Source of the DNA: Corallococcus soli
GTDB taxonomy: Bacteria; Myxococcota; Myxococcia; Myxococcales; Myxococcaceae
Assembly (NCBI RefSeq): GCF_014930455.1
Contig: NZ_JAAIYO010000005.1
Location: 310,001 to 374,000 of the forward strand
Direction: 5' to 3'
Length of the DNA stretch: 64,000 bases
This document shows, piece after piece, positions 8,898 to 18,427 of the stretch. Each line of letters opens with the position of its first letter. Position 1 is the first letter of the stretch. A model generated the notes under the pieces. The model searched no databases and was not told the origin of the DNA. It saw only the letters and a program-made list of their open reading frames with translations. Made by a program: the position numbers and the translations under genes.

Positions 8898-10391
8898 ATG
8901 GCCTGGATGCGGGGAAAGACACTGCTCGTCGTCGCGCTCACGTCGCTGGGCCTGCTCGCGCCCGCGTGCGGAGGCGGCGCGGCGGAGGACCCCGACTCGC
9001 AGCCCGTCCAGGACGGGCCGGTCATCGTCCCGCCCACCACCGCGCAGCTCCGCATCGTTCAGGCCGCGCCGGGCGCGCCCGCGATGGACCTCTACGTCGC
9101 CGGTGACGCCACGCCCCTGGCCCGCGCCGTGGCCTATGGCACCACCACGCCCTATCTCACGCGCGAGCCCGCGGACGTGACCGTGGAGTTGCGGCCCGCG
9201 GGCGCGGCTCCGGATTCGCAGCCTGTCGCCTCCACGCAGGTGCGCCTGGAGGCCGGGACGCGCTGGACGGTGGTGGCCGCTGGCCAGCTCCAGGCCTCGG
9301 ACTCCGAAGCGGCGCTGCGCACGGTGCTCTTGCGCGACAACCCCGTGCCCGCGGACCAGGGCCTGTCCCGCGTGCGCATCGTCCACGCGGGCTCCGACGT
9401 GCGGGACGTGGGCGTCGACCTGGGCCTGGACGGCTCGGTGGAGGTGGCGTCCCTGTCGCGCTTCCAGAACTCCGGAGACGAAGCGCTGGTGGTGCCCTCC
9501 GGCGCCGCGCTCCAGGTGGGGCTCGTCACCGGCGGCACGGACCGGGTGCTGACGTCCTTCACCGTGCCCGCGCTCGGCTCGGGCACCGACACGCTGCTCG
9601 TCCTTACCGGCCTCTGGGCCGAACCCGCGCGCGCGGGCGACAGCTTTTCGCTGCTCACAGCCGGCCGCGACGGCACCCTGGCCATCCTCCGGCAGAACCC
9701 CACGCTGTACGTGCTGAACGCGTCCCCGGGCGCACCGCCGCTGGACCTCTTCGCCAGCGACCGCGAGCTGACCCACGCCCTGTCCCAGGGCGCGCTGTCC
9801 CGCCCGCTCCAGGTGCCGCCGGGAACCTACGCGCTCGACTTCTTCGCCAGCACCCCGGGCACCACCCGCCCGTCGGTCGCGCCGGTGGCGTCGGCCACCA
9901 CGCCCGTGCTCGTCCCGGGCGAGCGCTACCTGATGGTCGCCTCGGGCTACCTCACGCCGACCATGCCCTCCGCGCACGCGTTCACGCTGCTGTCCCTCAC
10001 GGAGCGCTTCGCGAACGACCCCACCAACCTGCGCCTGCGCTGGGTGCACGCGGCGTCGGACACGCCCACCGTGGACGTGGGCCCGCTGGGCTCGGAGCGC
10101 CGCGTGTTGGCCGACGCCCCCTTCCTCGGCGTGCCCTTCGCCAGCGCCACCGCGCCGGATGGCCTGCCCCTGCCGTCCGGCGGCACCGTGACGCTGGGCG
10201 TGGTGCCCTCCGACGATGCCAACCGGGCGCCGCGCGCGACCTTCAACGTCACGCCCCGGCCGGACACGCGCGTCTTCGCCGTCGCCACCGACCTGCCGGG
10301 CGCCACGCCAGGAGCCTGGGACCTCCAGCTGCTGCTCGTGGACACCTCCCGCACGCCGTGGACCGTGAGCGCGCAGCCTCGCGAGCCCTAG
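8898..10391 (+). CDS. DUF4397-repeat lipoprotein
   Basis: A 497-residue protein starting at ATG 8898 behind GAGGAGGGG; the longer frame from 8742 is rejected because the lipoprotein signal (LVVALTSLGLLAPAC, Cys near residue 23) begins here. The mature protein consists of repeated beta-sandwich units with the DUF4397 pattern: RIVQAAPGAPAMDLYV near residue 54, RIVHAGSDVRDVGVDL near 161, YVLNASPGAPPLDLF near 272 and RWVHAASDTPTVDVG near 383. DUF4397 domains are found in secreted and surface proteins and have no established biochemical role. Likely outer membrane or surface anchored. Its TAG stop shares the palindrome CTAG with the stop of the convergent gene. Confidence 0.9.
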   Translation: MAWMRGKTLLVVALTSLGLLAPACGGGAAEDPDSQPVQDGPVIVPPTTAQLRIVQAAPGAPAMDLYVAGDATPLARAVAYGTTTPYLTREPADVTVELRPAGAAPDSQPVASTQVRLEAGTRWTVVAAGQLQASDSEAALRTVLLRDNPVPADQGLSRVRIVHAGSDVRDVGVDLGLDGSVEVASLSRFQNSGDEALVVPSGAALQVGLVTGGTDRVLTSFTVPALGSGTDTLLVLTGLWAEPARAGDSFSLLTAGRDGTLAILRQNPTLYVLNASPGAPPLDLFASDRELTHALSQGALSRPLQVPPGTYALDFFASTPGTTRPSVAPVASATTPVLVPGERYLMVASGYLTPTMPSAHAFTLLSLTERFANDPTNLRLRWVHAASDTPTVDVGPLGSERRVLADAPFLGVPFASATAPDGLPLPSGGTVTLGVVPSDDANRAPRATFNVTPRPDTRVFAVATDLPGATPGAWDLQLLLVDTSRTPWTVSAQPREP

Positions 10392-11077
10392 AAGGCCCAG
10401 CCCAGGTTGACGAGGACGCGCTGGGTGAAGATCCAGGTTGTCTGATGCGCCCTCTCGGCGGGAGTCTCCCCCCCGCCCGAGAGCAGCCCGGCTGTGTCGT
10501 AGGACAGGGCTTCACGCCGCGCGCCCAGCCCCACGCCGGCCTGCACGGTGAAGCCGGACTCCAGCACCACGCTGTAGCCCACCAGCGCCAGGCCCCCCAG
10601 GGACCAGACCTCCGACTCCCGTGCGAAGAGCGAGAAGCCTCCGCCCGGGGGGAGGTCCCCCACCTGGTCGGTGTCATCCCCCCCGTAGCTCAGCTCCAGG
10701 CGCGGTGACACCCACAGGCCCTGGGGCGCGGGACCCGTCAGGTAGAAGCGCACCGCCGGCGCCAGTCCCAACCGGTACCGCGTGCTGTCCTGCCCTTCGT
10801 ACCCGGTGGACGGAGGATCATCCAGCCGCTGCCGGCCGTGCTCGAAGGACCCGAACACGCCCAGGCTCACGGAGACGTGCTCCCCCACCACGCGCTCCCC
10901 CTCGATGGCCAGTTGGGGATACATCCCCTCCAGCGGCAGCGACAGCGACACCACGTTGCGCCGCGCCACGGGGAACGACCCCGTCGTGATGCCCTCCTGC
11001 GCGAACGCCGTCGTCGACACCAACGACAGCAACAGCCCCCACTTCCGCATTGCCACCATGTGCAGAATCCCCTTCAT
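10388..11077 (-). CDS. Outer membrane beta-barrel-like protein
   Basis: A 229-residue protein with a signal peptide (WGLLLSLVSTTAFAQ) and a body of alternating polar and hydrophobic strands (RNVVSLSLPLEG, HVSVSLGVFGSF, AVRFYLTG, SPRLELSYGG, LALVGYSVVLESGFTVQAGVGLGAR) ending in an aromatic C-terminal residue (LVNLGWAF), the usual signature of a small outer membrane barrel. ATG 11077 is chosen because GAGGGG lies 9 bases upstream; the Met codons at 11059 and 11050 lack a site. It ends tail-to-tail with the DUF4397 gene, overlapping by 4 bases. Specific function unknown. Confidence 0.8.
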   Translation of the reverse strand: MKGILHMVAMRKWGLLLSLVSTTAFAQEGITTGSFPVARRNVVSLSLPLEGMYPQLAIEGERVVGEHVSVSLGVFGSFEHGRQRLDDPPSTGYEGQDSTRYRLGLAPAVRFYLTGPAPQGLWVSPRLELSYGGDDTDQVGDLPPGGGFSLFARESEVWSLGGLALVGYSVVLESGFTVQAGVGLGARREALSYDTAGLLSGGGETPAERAHQTTWIFTQRVLVNLGWAF

Positions 11078-11203
11078 GAAGCCGGCCCCTCGCGAGGCCC
11101 TATCGCAAGGCATGTGCCATCCCCTCCCCGGGGCAGGCAACCTTCAAGACGTCCCGCGCCGTGACATCGGGTCCACGGCGCGCGCCCCGCCGCTGTCATC
11201 GCG

Positions 11204-14200
11204 TCACGGCGCCGTGAGCGGGGCCAGGGCCTGTTCGCGGCGGAGCTGGAGCACGCGCACGTCCGGATCCACCACCAGCCGCTCCGGCGCGAAGTCCGAG
11301 CGCACCGTCACCCGCGCTCCCTCCCTCGCGAGCGGGTCCACCCGCACCCGCGCTTCGTGGAAGTCAGGGGTCGGTGCCGTCCGCGCCACGGCCGAAGCGG
11401 GACGCTGGCCCTTCACCACCGCCACCTCCACTGGCACGCGGCCGCTGCCCACGTTCGTCACCGTCGCCGTGGTGACCCACTGCGCGCCCTCCTTCGTCAC
11501 CGTCGCCCCGGTGACGCGGTACTCGGGCACCACCACCTGGAAGAAGGCCTGGCGGGTGAACGCGTCGAAGGCCGCCGCGTCCGGCGCGAAGGGGCGCATC
11601 ACCGCGAGGAAGTCCTGCAGCACCGGGTGGTCCTCGTTGTTCATGTAGCGCTGGAGGAAGGCCTGGAGCCCCGCGTGCATCGCGGGCCGGCCCATCAGGT
11701 CCTCCAGCATCCAGAACGTCCAGCCGCCCTTCTCGTAGAGGACCACGGTGTCGCCCTCGCGCGAGCCGTCCAGCTTCACCAGCGGCTGCTCTCCGTCCAC
11801 GCGCCGGTCCTTCGCGTAGCGCTCCTCCATCCGCCGCGCGTTCTGCTCGCGCGCCCGCGGCCCGTCCAACTGTTCGATGAGCTTCAGCGCCGAGTAGTGC
11901 GACAGCCCCTCCGACAGCACGTTGCCTCCCGGCCCCTTGCCGGGGATGAGCAGGTTGCCCCACCACTGGTGCGCGGCCTCGTGCGCGGTGACGAGCAGCA
12001 CCGCGTTCGACTCCGGCGTCGTGCGCGTGAGGAACCCGATGGACTCCGAGAACGTGATGTCCGTGGGGAAGCCCTGCGCGGAGTCGTCCAGGCCGGCGAA
12101 CTCCGACAGCTTCAGCTCCTTCCACGGGAACGGGTGGAACCACTCCGAGTAGTACCGGCGCGAGGCCTCCAGCCCCCGCGACATCTCCTTCACGTTGTAG
12201 ACATGCTCCGGGTGGTGGAACACCGACGTGCCTCCGGCATCCACCCGCGTCCACCGCCCCGCGATGACGTTGAAGAAGCTCACCGGGTGGTCGCTCCGCC
12301 ACACCGTGGTGCGGCGCCCGTCCTTCACCGTGTCGCTCTCCCGCACGCCCACGGAGTTGAGCGTGTAGGCCTCCGGTCCGGAGAGGCGGATCCGGAAGGG
12401 GAACGGCAGGCCGCTGCCCCAGGCGGCCTCCGTGCGCCCCTCGTGGAAGTCATCCGGGTACACGCGCGGCTCGTAGCGGTTCTCCCGGGGCTCCACGCCC
12501 CGCTCCTCCTGGTAGCCCACCACCGGCGCGAACGTGGCCTCCTCGCTCGTGAGCACCACGCCCGAGGGCAGGATGAACTCCTTGAGCGCGCCGCCCGCGC
12601 GGGACACGCCGTCCGGCACGCGGCCCTGGTACTGGAAGCCCACCTTCACCAAGTCTCCCGGCTTCAGCGGCGCGGACGGCGTGAAGACATACAGGCCGGC
12701 GCGGTCCTCCGGCGTCACGTCCCGGCCCTCCAGCGTCCAGCGCACGTCCGTCCACGCATCGCCCCCGCTGAGGGCGAAGCGCGCGAGCGGCGCGTCCTGC
12801 CAGTTCACCAGCGTGTACGTGCCCTTCATGCGGAAGGCCCCCGCCGCGGGCTCCAGGTCCACGTCCAGGTCCACGTCCGCCAGCATGGGCTGCGGCGCGT
12901 CCTTCCACGTCGCCAGGTTCTTCTGCCAGTACTGCTTCGCGCGCTTCTTCGCCGCCGCCCCCTGGTGGCCCTGCCCCACGAGCACGCCCAGCCACCCCAG
13001 CGCCACCACGGGCACCACCAGGTACGGCGCCAGCCGCCACGCGCCCCGCGCGAGCCCCGAGGGCCGCAGCGCCTCCAGCGTCGTCACGGCGTCCCGCGCG
13101 CGCCGGCCGTCCAGGCGCACCGCCAGCGCGATGAAGAAGCCCGCCACGCCCAGCGCCGCCACCCGGTTGAGCACCAGCGCGGCGCGGTCCACCTGGAAGG
13201 CGCCCAGGTCGGTCCACCGCACCGCGTCCCACAGCGGCCAGTTCGTCACCCAGGTGAGGTCGTCGCGCACGGCCAGGAAGCCCGTGAGGCCCAGCGCGCC
13301 CAGCGCGAGCGCGTACGTGCCGAAGCGGCCCCCCGTCACCGCGCGCGCGGCCAGGATGAAGGCCGTCCCCAGGACGAACGTGGGCAGCAGCAAGAGGCCC
13401 CACACGACGGCGTAGGGCGTCAGCGACAGGGGCACGGTGCCCTGCGACACCTGCACCAGCGTGCCGGCGAGCCCCATGAGGCCCAGCAGCACCACCGCGA
13501 CGAGCCCGTTCGCCAGCGCCTTGCCCAGGAGCACCGACAGGGTCCGCACCGGCAGCGCGTCGTGGATGGGCGAGAAGCCGCTCGCCCGCTCCCGCTCCAG
13601 CGACTCCACCCCGTAGAACATCAACAACAGACACACGAGCACCGACGCCGCGTTCATCGAGCGCACCGCGAAGCGCCCCGGCACCAGCAACAGCTCCGTG
13701 TCGAAGGGGCCCACCGCAGTGGCGGCCTGGGACACCAGCTGCACCAGCAGCAGCGGCAGGAACAGGACGAGCCCCGGCTGCGACAGCAGGCCCCGTGCCT
13801 CCGCCCGCGCCACCGTCGCCAGCCCGGCCCAGAAGCCCGGCGGCCTCACGCCCATGCCCAGCGCGGACAGCGGGGCCTCCGCGTGCGACAGCGCCACCTG
13901 CGCGGGGGGCGGCTCGACCAGGCGGTTCCGGACGGCGCGCGAGGGCCGCACCCGCACCTCGCCCCGGAGCACGCGGCGGAAGTGGCGCTCGCTCCACGCC
14001 ACCGCGCCCAGGCCCAGGCCCATGAACACGCACCGGCTGGCGACGAAGAGCGCGTCCAGTCCCACCGGCTGCGTGTTGTAGAAGTCCACGCCCCGGTCCA
14101 CCTTGATCCACGTCTCCGTGAGCCAGCGGAAGCCGGCCGGATCCACCGCCATCAGGAGCCGGTTCACGCGCGGATCCAACCCGCCGGGGGACCACTCCCA

Positions 14201-14812
14201 CAGGAAGAAGGCGCAGAGGAAGAACAGGCCCACCGGCAGGAAGTACACCGGCACCGCGCGGCGCGTGCGCTCGCCCACGGCGAAGGCGGCCCCCGCCATG
14301 AAGACGAGCAGCGGCAGGCCGAACGCCAGCGCGGGGAGCACGTAGTGGCGCAGGGCGAAGGGCCCCCGGAACTCCGCGGACTCGCCCGCGGGCACGACGT
14401 GGTGGAAGAAGACGAGCAGCCCCATCAGCGCCCCGAGCGCCAGCACGTACGCGCCCAGCACCGCGAGGAACTTGCCCCACACGTACTCGGCGGGCGTCAA
14501 CGGCGTGGTGTGCAGGAGCGGCTGCACCCGGGCCTCGTCGTCGGAGATGACCGACATGCCCGCGCCCACCGACACGAAGAAGGTGAACAGCAGGAAGGTG
14601 AGGAGCAGGACCGTCTGCGCGACGGCGAACTCGCTCGTCAGCCACGCCTTCTTGCCGCCCACCTCCGAGCTGCCCGATGCGATGGTGACGCTGCCGGACG
14701 ACACGCCCCACGTCACGAGCACCAGCAGCACCAGCAGCACCCAGAACAGCGGGCGCCGCATCTGGTGGCGCCACTCCGTGCGCGCCACGCGGGCCAGCCT
14801 GGACGGGTTCAT
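11204..14812 (-). CDS. ABC-2-type permease fused to an M1 metallopeptidase domain
   Basis: A 1202-residue membrane protein. The first about 620 residues hold two blocks of hydrophobic helices typical of ABC-2 exporter permeases (first block 20-290, second about 330-610). The last part is soluble and has the M1 aminopeptidase pattern: HEAAHQWW at 944-951 with a zinc-ligand Glu in LSEGLSHY about 20 residues later, as in HEXXH-X18-E gluzincins but one residue longer. The gene starts inside the stop of the upstream ATPase gene (4-base ATGA overlap), so the two are translationally coupled and probably form one transporter. Fusions of this kind are known in Bacteroidetes, Xanthomonads and myxobacteria; the exported or processed substrate is unknown. 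Confidence 0.92.
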   Translation of the reverse strand: MNPSRLARVARTEWRHQMRRPLFWVLLVLLVLVTWGVSSGSVTIASGSSEVGGKKAWLTSEFAVAQTVLLLTFLLFTFFVSVGAGMSVISDDEARVQPLLHTTPLTPAEYVWGKFLAVLGAYVLALGALMGLLVFFHHVVPAGESAEFRGPFALRHYVLPALAFGLPLLVFMAGAAFAVGERTRRAVPVYFLPVGLFFLCAFFLWEWSPGGLDPRVNRLLMAVDPAGFRWLTETWIKVDRGVDFYNTQPVGLDALFVASRCVFMGLGLGAVAWSERHFRRVLRGEVRVRPSRAVRNRLVEPPPAQVALSHAEAPLSALGMGVRPPGFWAGLATVARAEARGLLSQPGLVLFLPLLLVQLVSQAATAVGPFDTELLLVPGRFAVRSMNAASVLVCLLLMFYGVESLERERASGFSPIHDALPVRTLSVLLGKALANGLVAVVLLGLMGLAGTLVQVSQGTVPLSLTPYAVVWGLLLLPTFVLGTAFILAARAVTGGRFGTYALALGALGLTGFLAVRDDLTWVTNWPLWDAVRWTDLGAFQVDRAALVLNRVAALGVAGFFIALAVRLDGRRARDAVTTLEALRPSGLARGAWRLAPYLVVPVVALGWLGVLVGQGHQGAAAKKRAKQYWQKNLATWKDAPQPMLADVDLDVDLEPAAGAFRMKGTYTLVNWQDAPLARFALSGGDAWTDVRWTLEGRDVTPEDRAGLYVFTPSAPLKPGDLVKVGFQYQGRVPDGVSRAGGALKEFILPSGVVLTSEEATFAPVVGYQEERGVEPRENRYEPRVYPDDFHEGRTEAAWGSGLPFPFRIRLSGPEAYTLNSVGVRESDTVKDGRRTTVWRSDHPVSFFNVIAGRWTRVDAGGTSVFHHPEHVYNVKEMSRGLEASRRYYSEWFHPFPWKELKLSEFAGLDDSAQGFPTDITFSESIGFLTRTTPESNAVLLVTAHEAAHQWWGNLLIPGKGPGGNVLSEGLSHYSALKLIEQLDGPRAREQNARRMEERYAKDRRVDGEQPLVKLDGSREGDTVVLYEKGGWTFWMLEDLMGRPAMHAGLQAFLQRYMNNEDHPVLQDFLAVMRPFAPDAAAFDAFTRQAFFQVVVPEYRVTGATVTKEGAQWVTTATVTNVGSGRVPVEVAVVKGQRPASAVARTAPTPDFHEARVRVDPLAREGARVTVRSDFAPERLVVDPDVRVLQLRREQALAPLTAP

Positions 14813-15729
14813 GCGCCCACCGCCGGAGCTGGAGCCGGGGCCTGCGCCTCGGGCCCGGGCGCGTCCTTCATCAGGAGCAGGTAGGCGTCCTCCAGCGTGG
14901 GCGGGGTGCGCTCGAAGCCGGGGGGCACGGGCACGCCCGCCGGGGCGTGGATGCGCACGCGGTTGCGGCCCTCGAAGAGCACGGCCTGGGTGACGCGGTG
15001 GGCGTGCTGGAAGGCGGCCATGTCGGCGGGGGGGACGGTGCCTTCGTAGAGGGTGTCGTGGAGGGCGGCCTTGGCCTCGCTGGGGCGGGTGATGGCGACC
15101 ACGCGGCCCTGGCGGATGACGGCGAAGCGCGGGCAGAGCATGGCCACGTCCTCCACGATGTGCGTGGACAGGAGCACCGTGCGCTCATGGGCGATCTCCG
15201 CCAGCAGCCGGTAGAAGCGCTGGCGCTCCTCCGGGTCCAGGCCCGCGGTGGGCTCATCCACGATGATGAGCCTGGGATTGCCCGCCAGGGCCTGGGCGAT
15301 GCCCAGCCGCTGCCGCATGCCGCCCGAGTACTCCTTCACCTTGCGCTTCGCCGCGAACGTGAGGTTCACGCGCTCCAGCAGCTGCGCGCACAGCGCCTTC
15401 AGGCCCTGGGGCGCGGTGACGCCCTTGAGTTCCAGCAGGTAGCGCAGCATGTCCTGGCCGGAGAGGTACGGGTAGAAGCCGAACTCCTGCGGCAGGTAGC
15501 CCAGGTGGGGGCGCAGGGCCTCCGGGTGGCGCACCAGGTCCAGGCCGTCCAGCGTCACCTCACCGGAGGTGGGCTCCAGCAGGCCGGCGAGGATCTTCAT
15601 CAGCGTGGACTTGCCCGCGCCGTTGGGGCCCAGCAGCCCGAACATCCCCTGGGGCACGTCCAGGTCCACGCCGCGAAGGGCCGTCACCGGCCCCGGGTAC
15701 ACCTTCACCAGATTGCGCAGGCTGAGCAT
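14809..15729 (-). CDS. ABC transporter ATP-binding protein
   Basis: A 306-residue ATPase with Walker A GPNGAGKST (34-42), a Q-loop (GYLPQEFGFYP), signature YSGGMRQRLG, Walker B LIIVDEPTAGLDP and a switch His (LLSTHIVED). The Pro/Ala-rich end (PEAQAPAPAPAVGA) is low complexity. ATG 15729 is preceded by AAGGGG at 5 bases; the longer frame to 15861 adds a sequence with no family resemblance. It couples by a 4-base overlap to the permease-peptidase gene and should energise it at the inner membrane. Confidence 0.95.
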   Translation of the reverse strand: MLSLRNLVKVYPGPVTALRGVDLDVPQGMFGLLGPNGAGKSTLMKILAGLLEPTSGEVTLDGLDLVRHPEALRPHLGYLPQEFGFYPYLSGQDMLRYLLELKGVTAPQGLKALCAQLLERVNLTFAAKRKVKEYSGGMRQRLGIAQALAGNPRLIIVDEPTAGLDPEERQRFYRLLAEIAHERTVLLSTHIVEDVAMLCPRFAVIRQGRVVAITRPSEAKAALHDTLYEGTVPPADMAAFQHAHRVTQAVLFEGRNRVRIHAPAGVPVPPGFERTPPTLEDAYLLLMKDAPGPEAQAPAPAPAVGA

Positions 15730-15967
15730 GAGGCCCCTTCTACGCCAGGGATGGGCTCCCCATTTCCACCCGGGGGTGGCGGCGCGGCCAGCCTCCAGCC
15801 CCTCCCATGGAAGTGCGCCCGGACATGAATAATATGCCTCCGGCGCACGTCGACCGGCCACCCAGCGAGGGGTAGCAACAGCCTTCGCCCCCGGTCTCCC
15901 ATCATCGCGTGTCCTGGCGGCCTCCGGGACCTGGTCCCTTCTCCGTCGCCCCTTTCAGGAATACCCG

Positions 15968-18412
15968 ATGCGTCCGATGCGCCTGTCGCCGTCTGTCTTG
16001 TTGTTGGGCCTCGCCCTCACCCTCGCGGCCTGCAAGGGGTCGGAAGAGCCATCCACGCCCCAGCCCACCACCACCGCCCGGCTCACGGGCAAGGTCGCGC
16101 TGGAGGGCGCCGCGTCCCCCGAGGGCATCCTCGTGGCGCTGACGGGCACCACGCTGAACGCCAGCACGGACGCCCAGGGCGCGTTCCTGCTGGAGGCGGT
16201 CCCGCCCGGCACCCATGAGCTCACCGCGGCCAGGCAGGGCTACACGACGGTGCGCCAGACGGTGTCCGTGAGCGCCGGAGAGTCCGCGGCCCTGTCACTG
16301 ACGCTGAAGGTCGCCCGGGGCCGCTTGAGCGGCGTCATCACCCTGGAGGGCGCCAGCACCTCCGCCGGCATCGCGGTGACCCTCACGAACACGACCGTGG
16401 CCGCCACCACCAGTGCCCAGGGGCGCTTCACCCTGGAGAACCTGCCCCTGGGGACCTACGAGCTGGTCGCCACGAAGGACGGCTACACCCCGCTGCGTGT
16501 GTCCGTGGAGGTGCAGGAGGGCAACGCCCAGTCCGTGACCCAGGTGCTGGCCCGCCTCCGCGGCCAGGTGGTGGGCCAGGTGCTGCTGGAAGGCCGTGCG
16601 AACCCCGAAGGTCTCCAGGTGTCCCTGGAGGGCCGGAGCGAGCGCGCTACCACGGACGCGCAGGGCCGCTTCACCCTCGAGAACCTGGCGCCCGGGACGT
16701 ACACGCTCCAGGCGGAGAAGGAGCTGTACGCGACGGCCCGCCAGCCGGTCGAGGTGAAGTCGGCGGAGGCCACGTCCCTCACCCTCACGCTGGCGCGACT
16801 GAAGGGCGAGCTGCGCGGCACCGTCCTGCGCGATGACGTCGGGCCCCAGGACAACGGCGGCATCACGGTGACCCTGGCGCTGCCGGGCTCCCCCCTGTCC
16901 ACCAGCACCAACGACACGGGCGGCTTCGTCTTCACCGGGGTGCCCACGGGGACGTACGAAGTCCAGGCCCGGCGCGACGCCTACCTGGAGGACCGCCAGT
17001 CCGTCACCCTGCTGGCGAACCAGAGCACGTCCACCCAGCTGACGCTGGCGCGGCTGCGGGGCCGGATTGAAGGCCAGGTCCTGCTGTCGGACGGGGCCGA
17101 CGCGTCGGGCCTCACCGTGTCACTGTCCGGCACGAACACGCGCGCCACCACGGACGCGCAGGGCCGCTTCATGCTGGAGGGCATTCCCACCGGCACCTAC
17201 GCACTGGCGACGCGCAAGGAGCACCATTCGCCGCTGACGCAGTCGGTGGAGGTGACGGCGAACTCGACGGCCACCCCCACGCTGCTGCTCACGCGCCTTC
17301 AGCCCCCCACGCTCACCGCCGTCTCCGAGCGCGGCGTGCAGGGCGGCCGGCTGACCCTCACGGGCGACAACCTGGACTACTCGTGGGACACCTTCCGCGT
17401 GACGGTGGGGGGCGTGGCCGCGACGGAGATCCTCTCCCGGACGAACACGCGCGTCGTCGTGCGCCTGCCTCACGCCGTCCCACCGGGGATGCGCGAGGTG
17501 GTGATGACGACGGAAGACCCCGCCCGGACGTTCTCCGCGCAGCTGCGCGTGGTCGCGCCGACGACGCTGACCAGCGGCACCTCCTGGGCCCTTGGCATCA
17601 AGCCCGACGGCACCCTCGCCTACTCCTCCGCCTTCTCCAGTGAGCCGGTGCAGGACATCCCCGAGCGCGCCAGGACGGGCATCCTCAGCGTGTCCGGCGG
17701 GGAGCAGGACGCCCTGGCCCTGCGCGAGGACGGGAGTGTGGTGGCCTGGGGCCGCAACAGCAGCGCGCAGGGCAACGTGCCCGAGGGGCTCACGGGCGTC
17801 ATCGCCATCAGCTCGGGGCTCAGCTTCAACGTGGCGCTCAAGGACGACGGCACGGTCACCGCATGGGGCGCCAATGGCTCCGGTCAGTCCACGGTGCCGG
17901 CGGGGCTCACGGACGTCATCGCCATCAACTCGGGCGCGAGTCACACGCTGGCGCTCAAGGCGGACGGGACGGTCACCGCATGGGGCGCCAATGGCTTCGG
18001 CCAGTCCACGGTGCCGGCGGGGCTCACGGGCGTCGTCCAGGTGGCCGCGGGGCGCTATCTGAGCGCGGCCCTCAAGACGGATGGGAGCCTGGTCCAGTGG
18101 GGCTTCATCCCGCAGGACAACCCCCTGCCGCCGGGCCTGAGCGGCGTGACGGCCCTCGCCCTGAGCCGGAGTGGGGACAACTACGGGCTGGCCGTCACGT
18201 CGGCCACGCGCGTCATCGCCTGGGGCGACGTGAACGACGTCCTGGGCACGGGCGTGCCTCCGCCGAATCAGAACAACGTGGTGGCCCTGGTCACGGGCCC
18301 GGGCTTCGCCGACATGGCGCTCCACGGCGACGGCACCGTCACCGCCTGGGGACTCAGCGCCAACATCCTGGACCTTCCGGCCGGACTGGTGCTGCGCGTC
18401 CCGGCGCGGTGA
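15968..18412 (+). CDS. Surface lipoprotein with carboxypeptidase-regulatory-like, IPT and RCC1-like repeats
   Basis: An 814-residue lipoprotein (LALTLAAC, Cys near residue 19). Five tandem carboxypeptidase-regulatory-like beta-sandwiches follow (about residues 37-440), each with an LxGxVxLEG start, a TDAQGRFxLExxPxGTY core and a final VEV-type strand. A TIG/IPT-like unit (ERGVQGGRLTLTGDNL) comes next, then from about residue 530 RCC1/BNR-like repeats with VTAWGANGxGQSTVPAGL. Two of these RCC1-like units are nearly identical in DNA over about 60 bases with a 117-base period (first copy around 17851, second around 17968), which suggests recent internal duplication. No catalytic motif is visible; adhesion or a structural surface role is an inference. 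Confidence 0.9.
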   Translation: MRPMRLSPSVLLLGLALTLAACKGSEEPSTPQPTTTARLTGKVALEGAASPEGILVALTGTTLNASTDAQGAFLLEAVPPGTHELTAARQGYTTVRQTVSVSAGESAALSLTLKVARGRLSGVITLEGASTSAGIAVTLTNTTVAATTSAQGRFTLENLPLGTYELVATKDGYTPLRVSVEVQEGNAQSVTQVLARLRGQVVGQVLLEGRANPEGLQVSLEGRSERATTDAQGRFTLENLAPGTYTLQAEKELYATARQPVEVKSAEATSLTLTLARLKGELRGTVLRDDVGPQDNGGITVTLALPGSPLSTSTNDTGGFVFTGVPTGTYEVQARRDAYLEDRQSVTLLANQSTSTQLTLARLRGRIEGQVLLSDGADASGLTVSLSGTNTRATTDAQGRFMLEGIPTGTYALATRKEHHSPLTQSVEVTANSTATPTLLLTRLQPPTLTAVSERGVQGGRLTLTGDNLDYSWDTFRVTVGGVAATEILSRTNTRVVVRLPHAVPPGMREVVMTTEDPARTFSAQLRVVAPTTLTSGTSWALGIKPDGTLAYSSAFSSEPVQDIPERARTGILSVSGGEQDALALREDGSVVAWGRNSSAQGNVPEGLTGVIAISSGLSFNVALKDDGTVTAWGANGSGQSTVPAGLTDVIAINSGASHTLALKADGTVTAWGANGFGQSTVPAGLTGVVQVAAGRYLSAALKTDGSLVQWGFIPQDNPLPPGLSGVTALALSRSGDNYGLAVTSATRVIAWGDVNDVLGTGVPPPNQNNVVALVTGPGFADMALHGDGTVTAWGLSANILDLPAGLVLRVPAR

Positions 18413-18427
18413 CGGCTTCCGCGCCGC

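Noticed and set aside
6450-10049. A single 1199-residue minus-strand frame that includes the S9 peptidase and runs through the DUF4397 gene region
   Set aside because: Only the part from ATG 8474 has a signal peptide and family pattern; the upstream part is low-complexity and overlaps a well supported plus-strand lipoprotein.
11357-14884. A 1175-residue plus-strand frame opposite the permease/peptidase gene
   Set aside because: Arg/His-rich composition without domains; typical mirror frame of a GC-rich gene.
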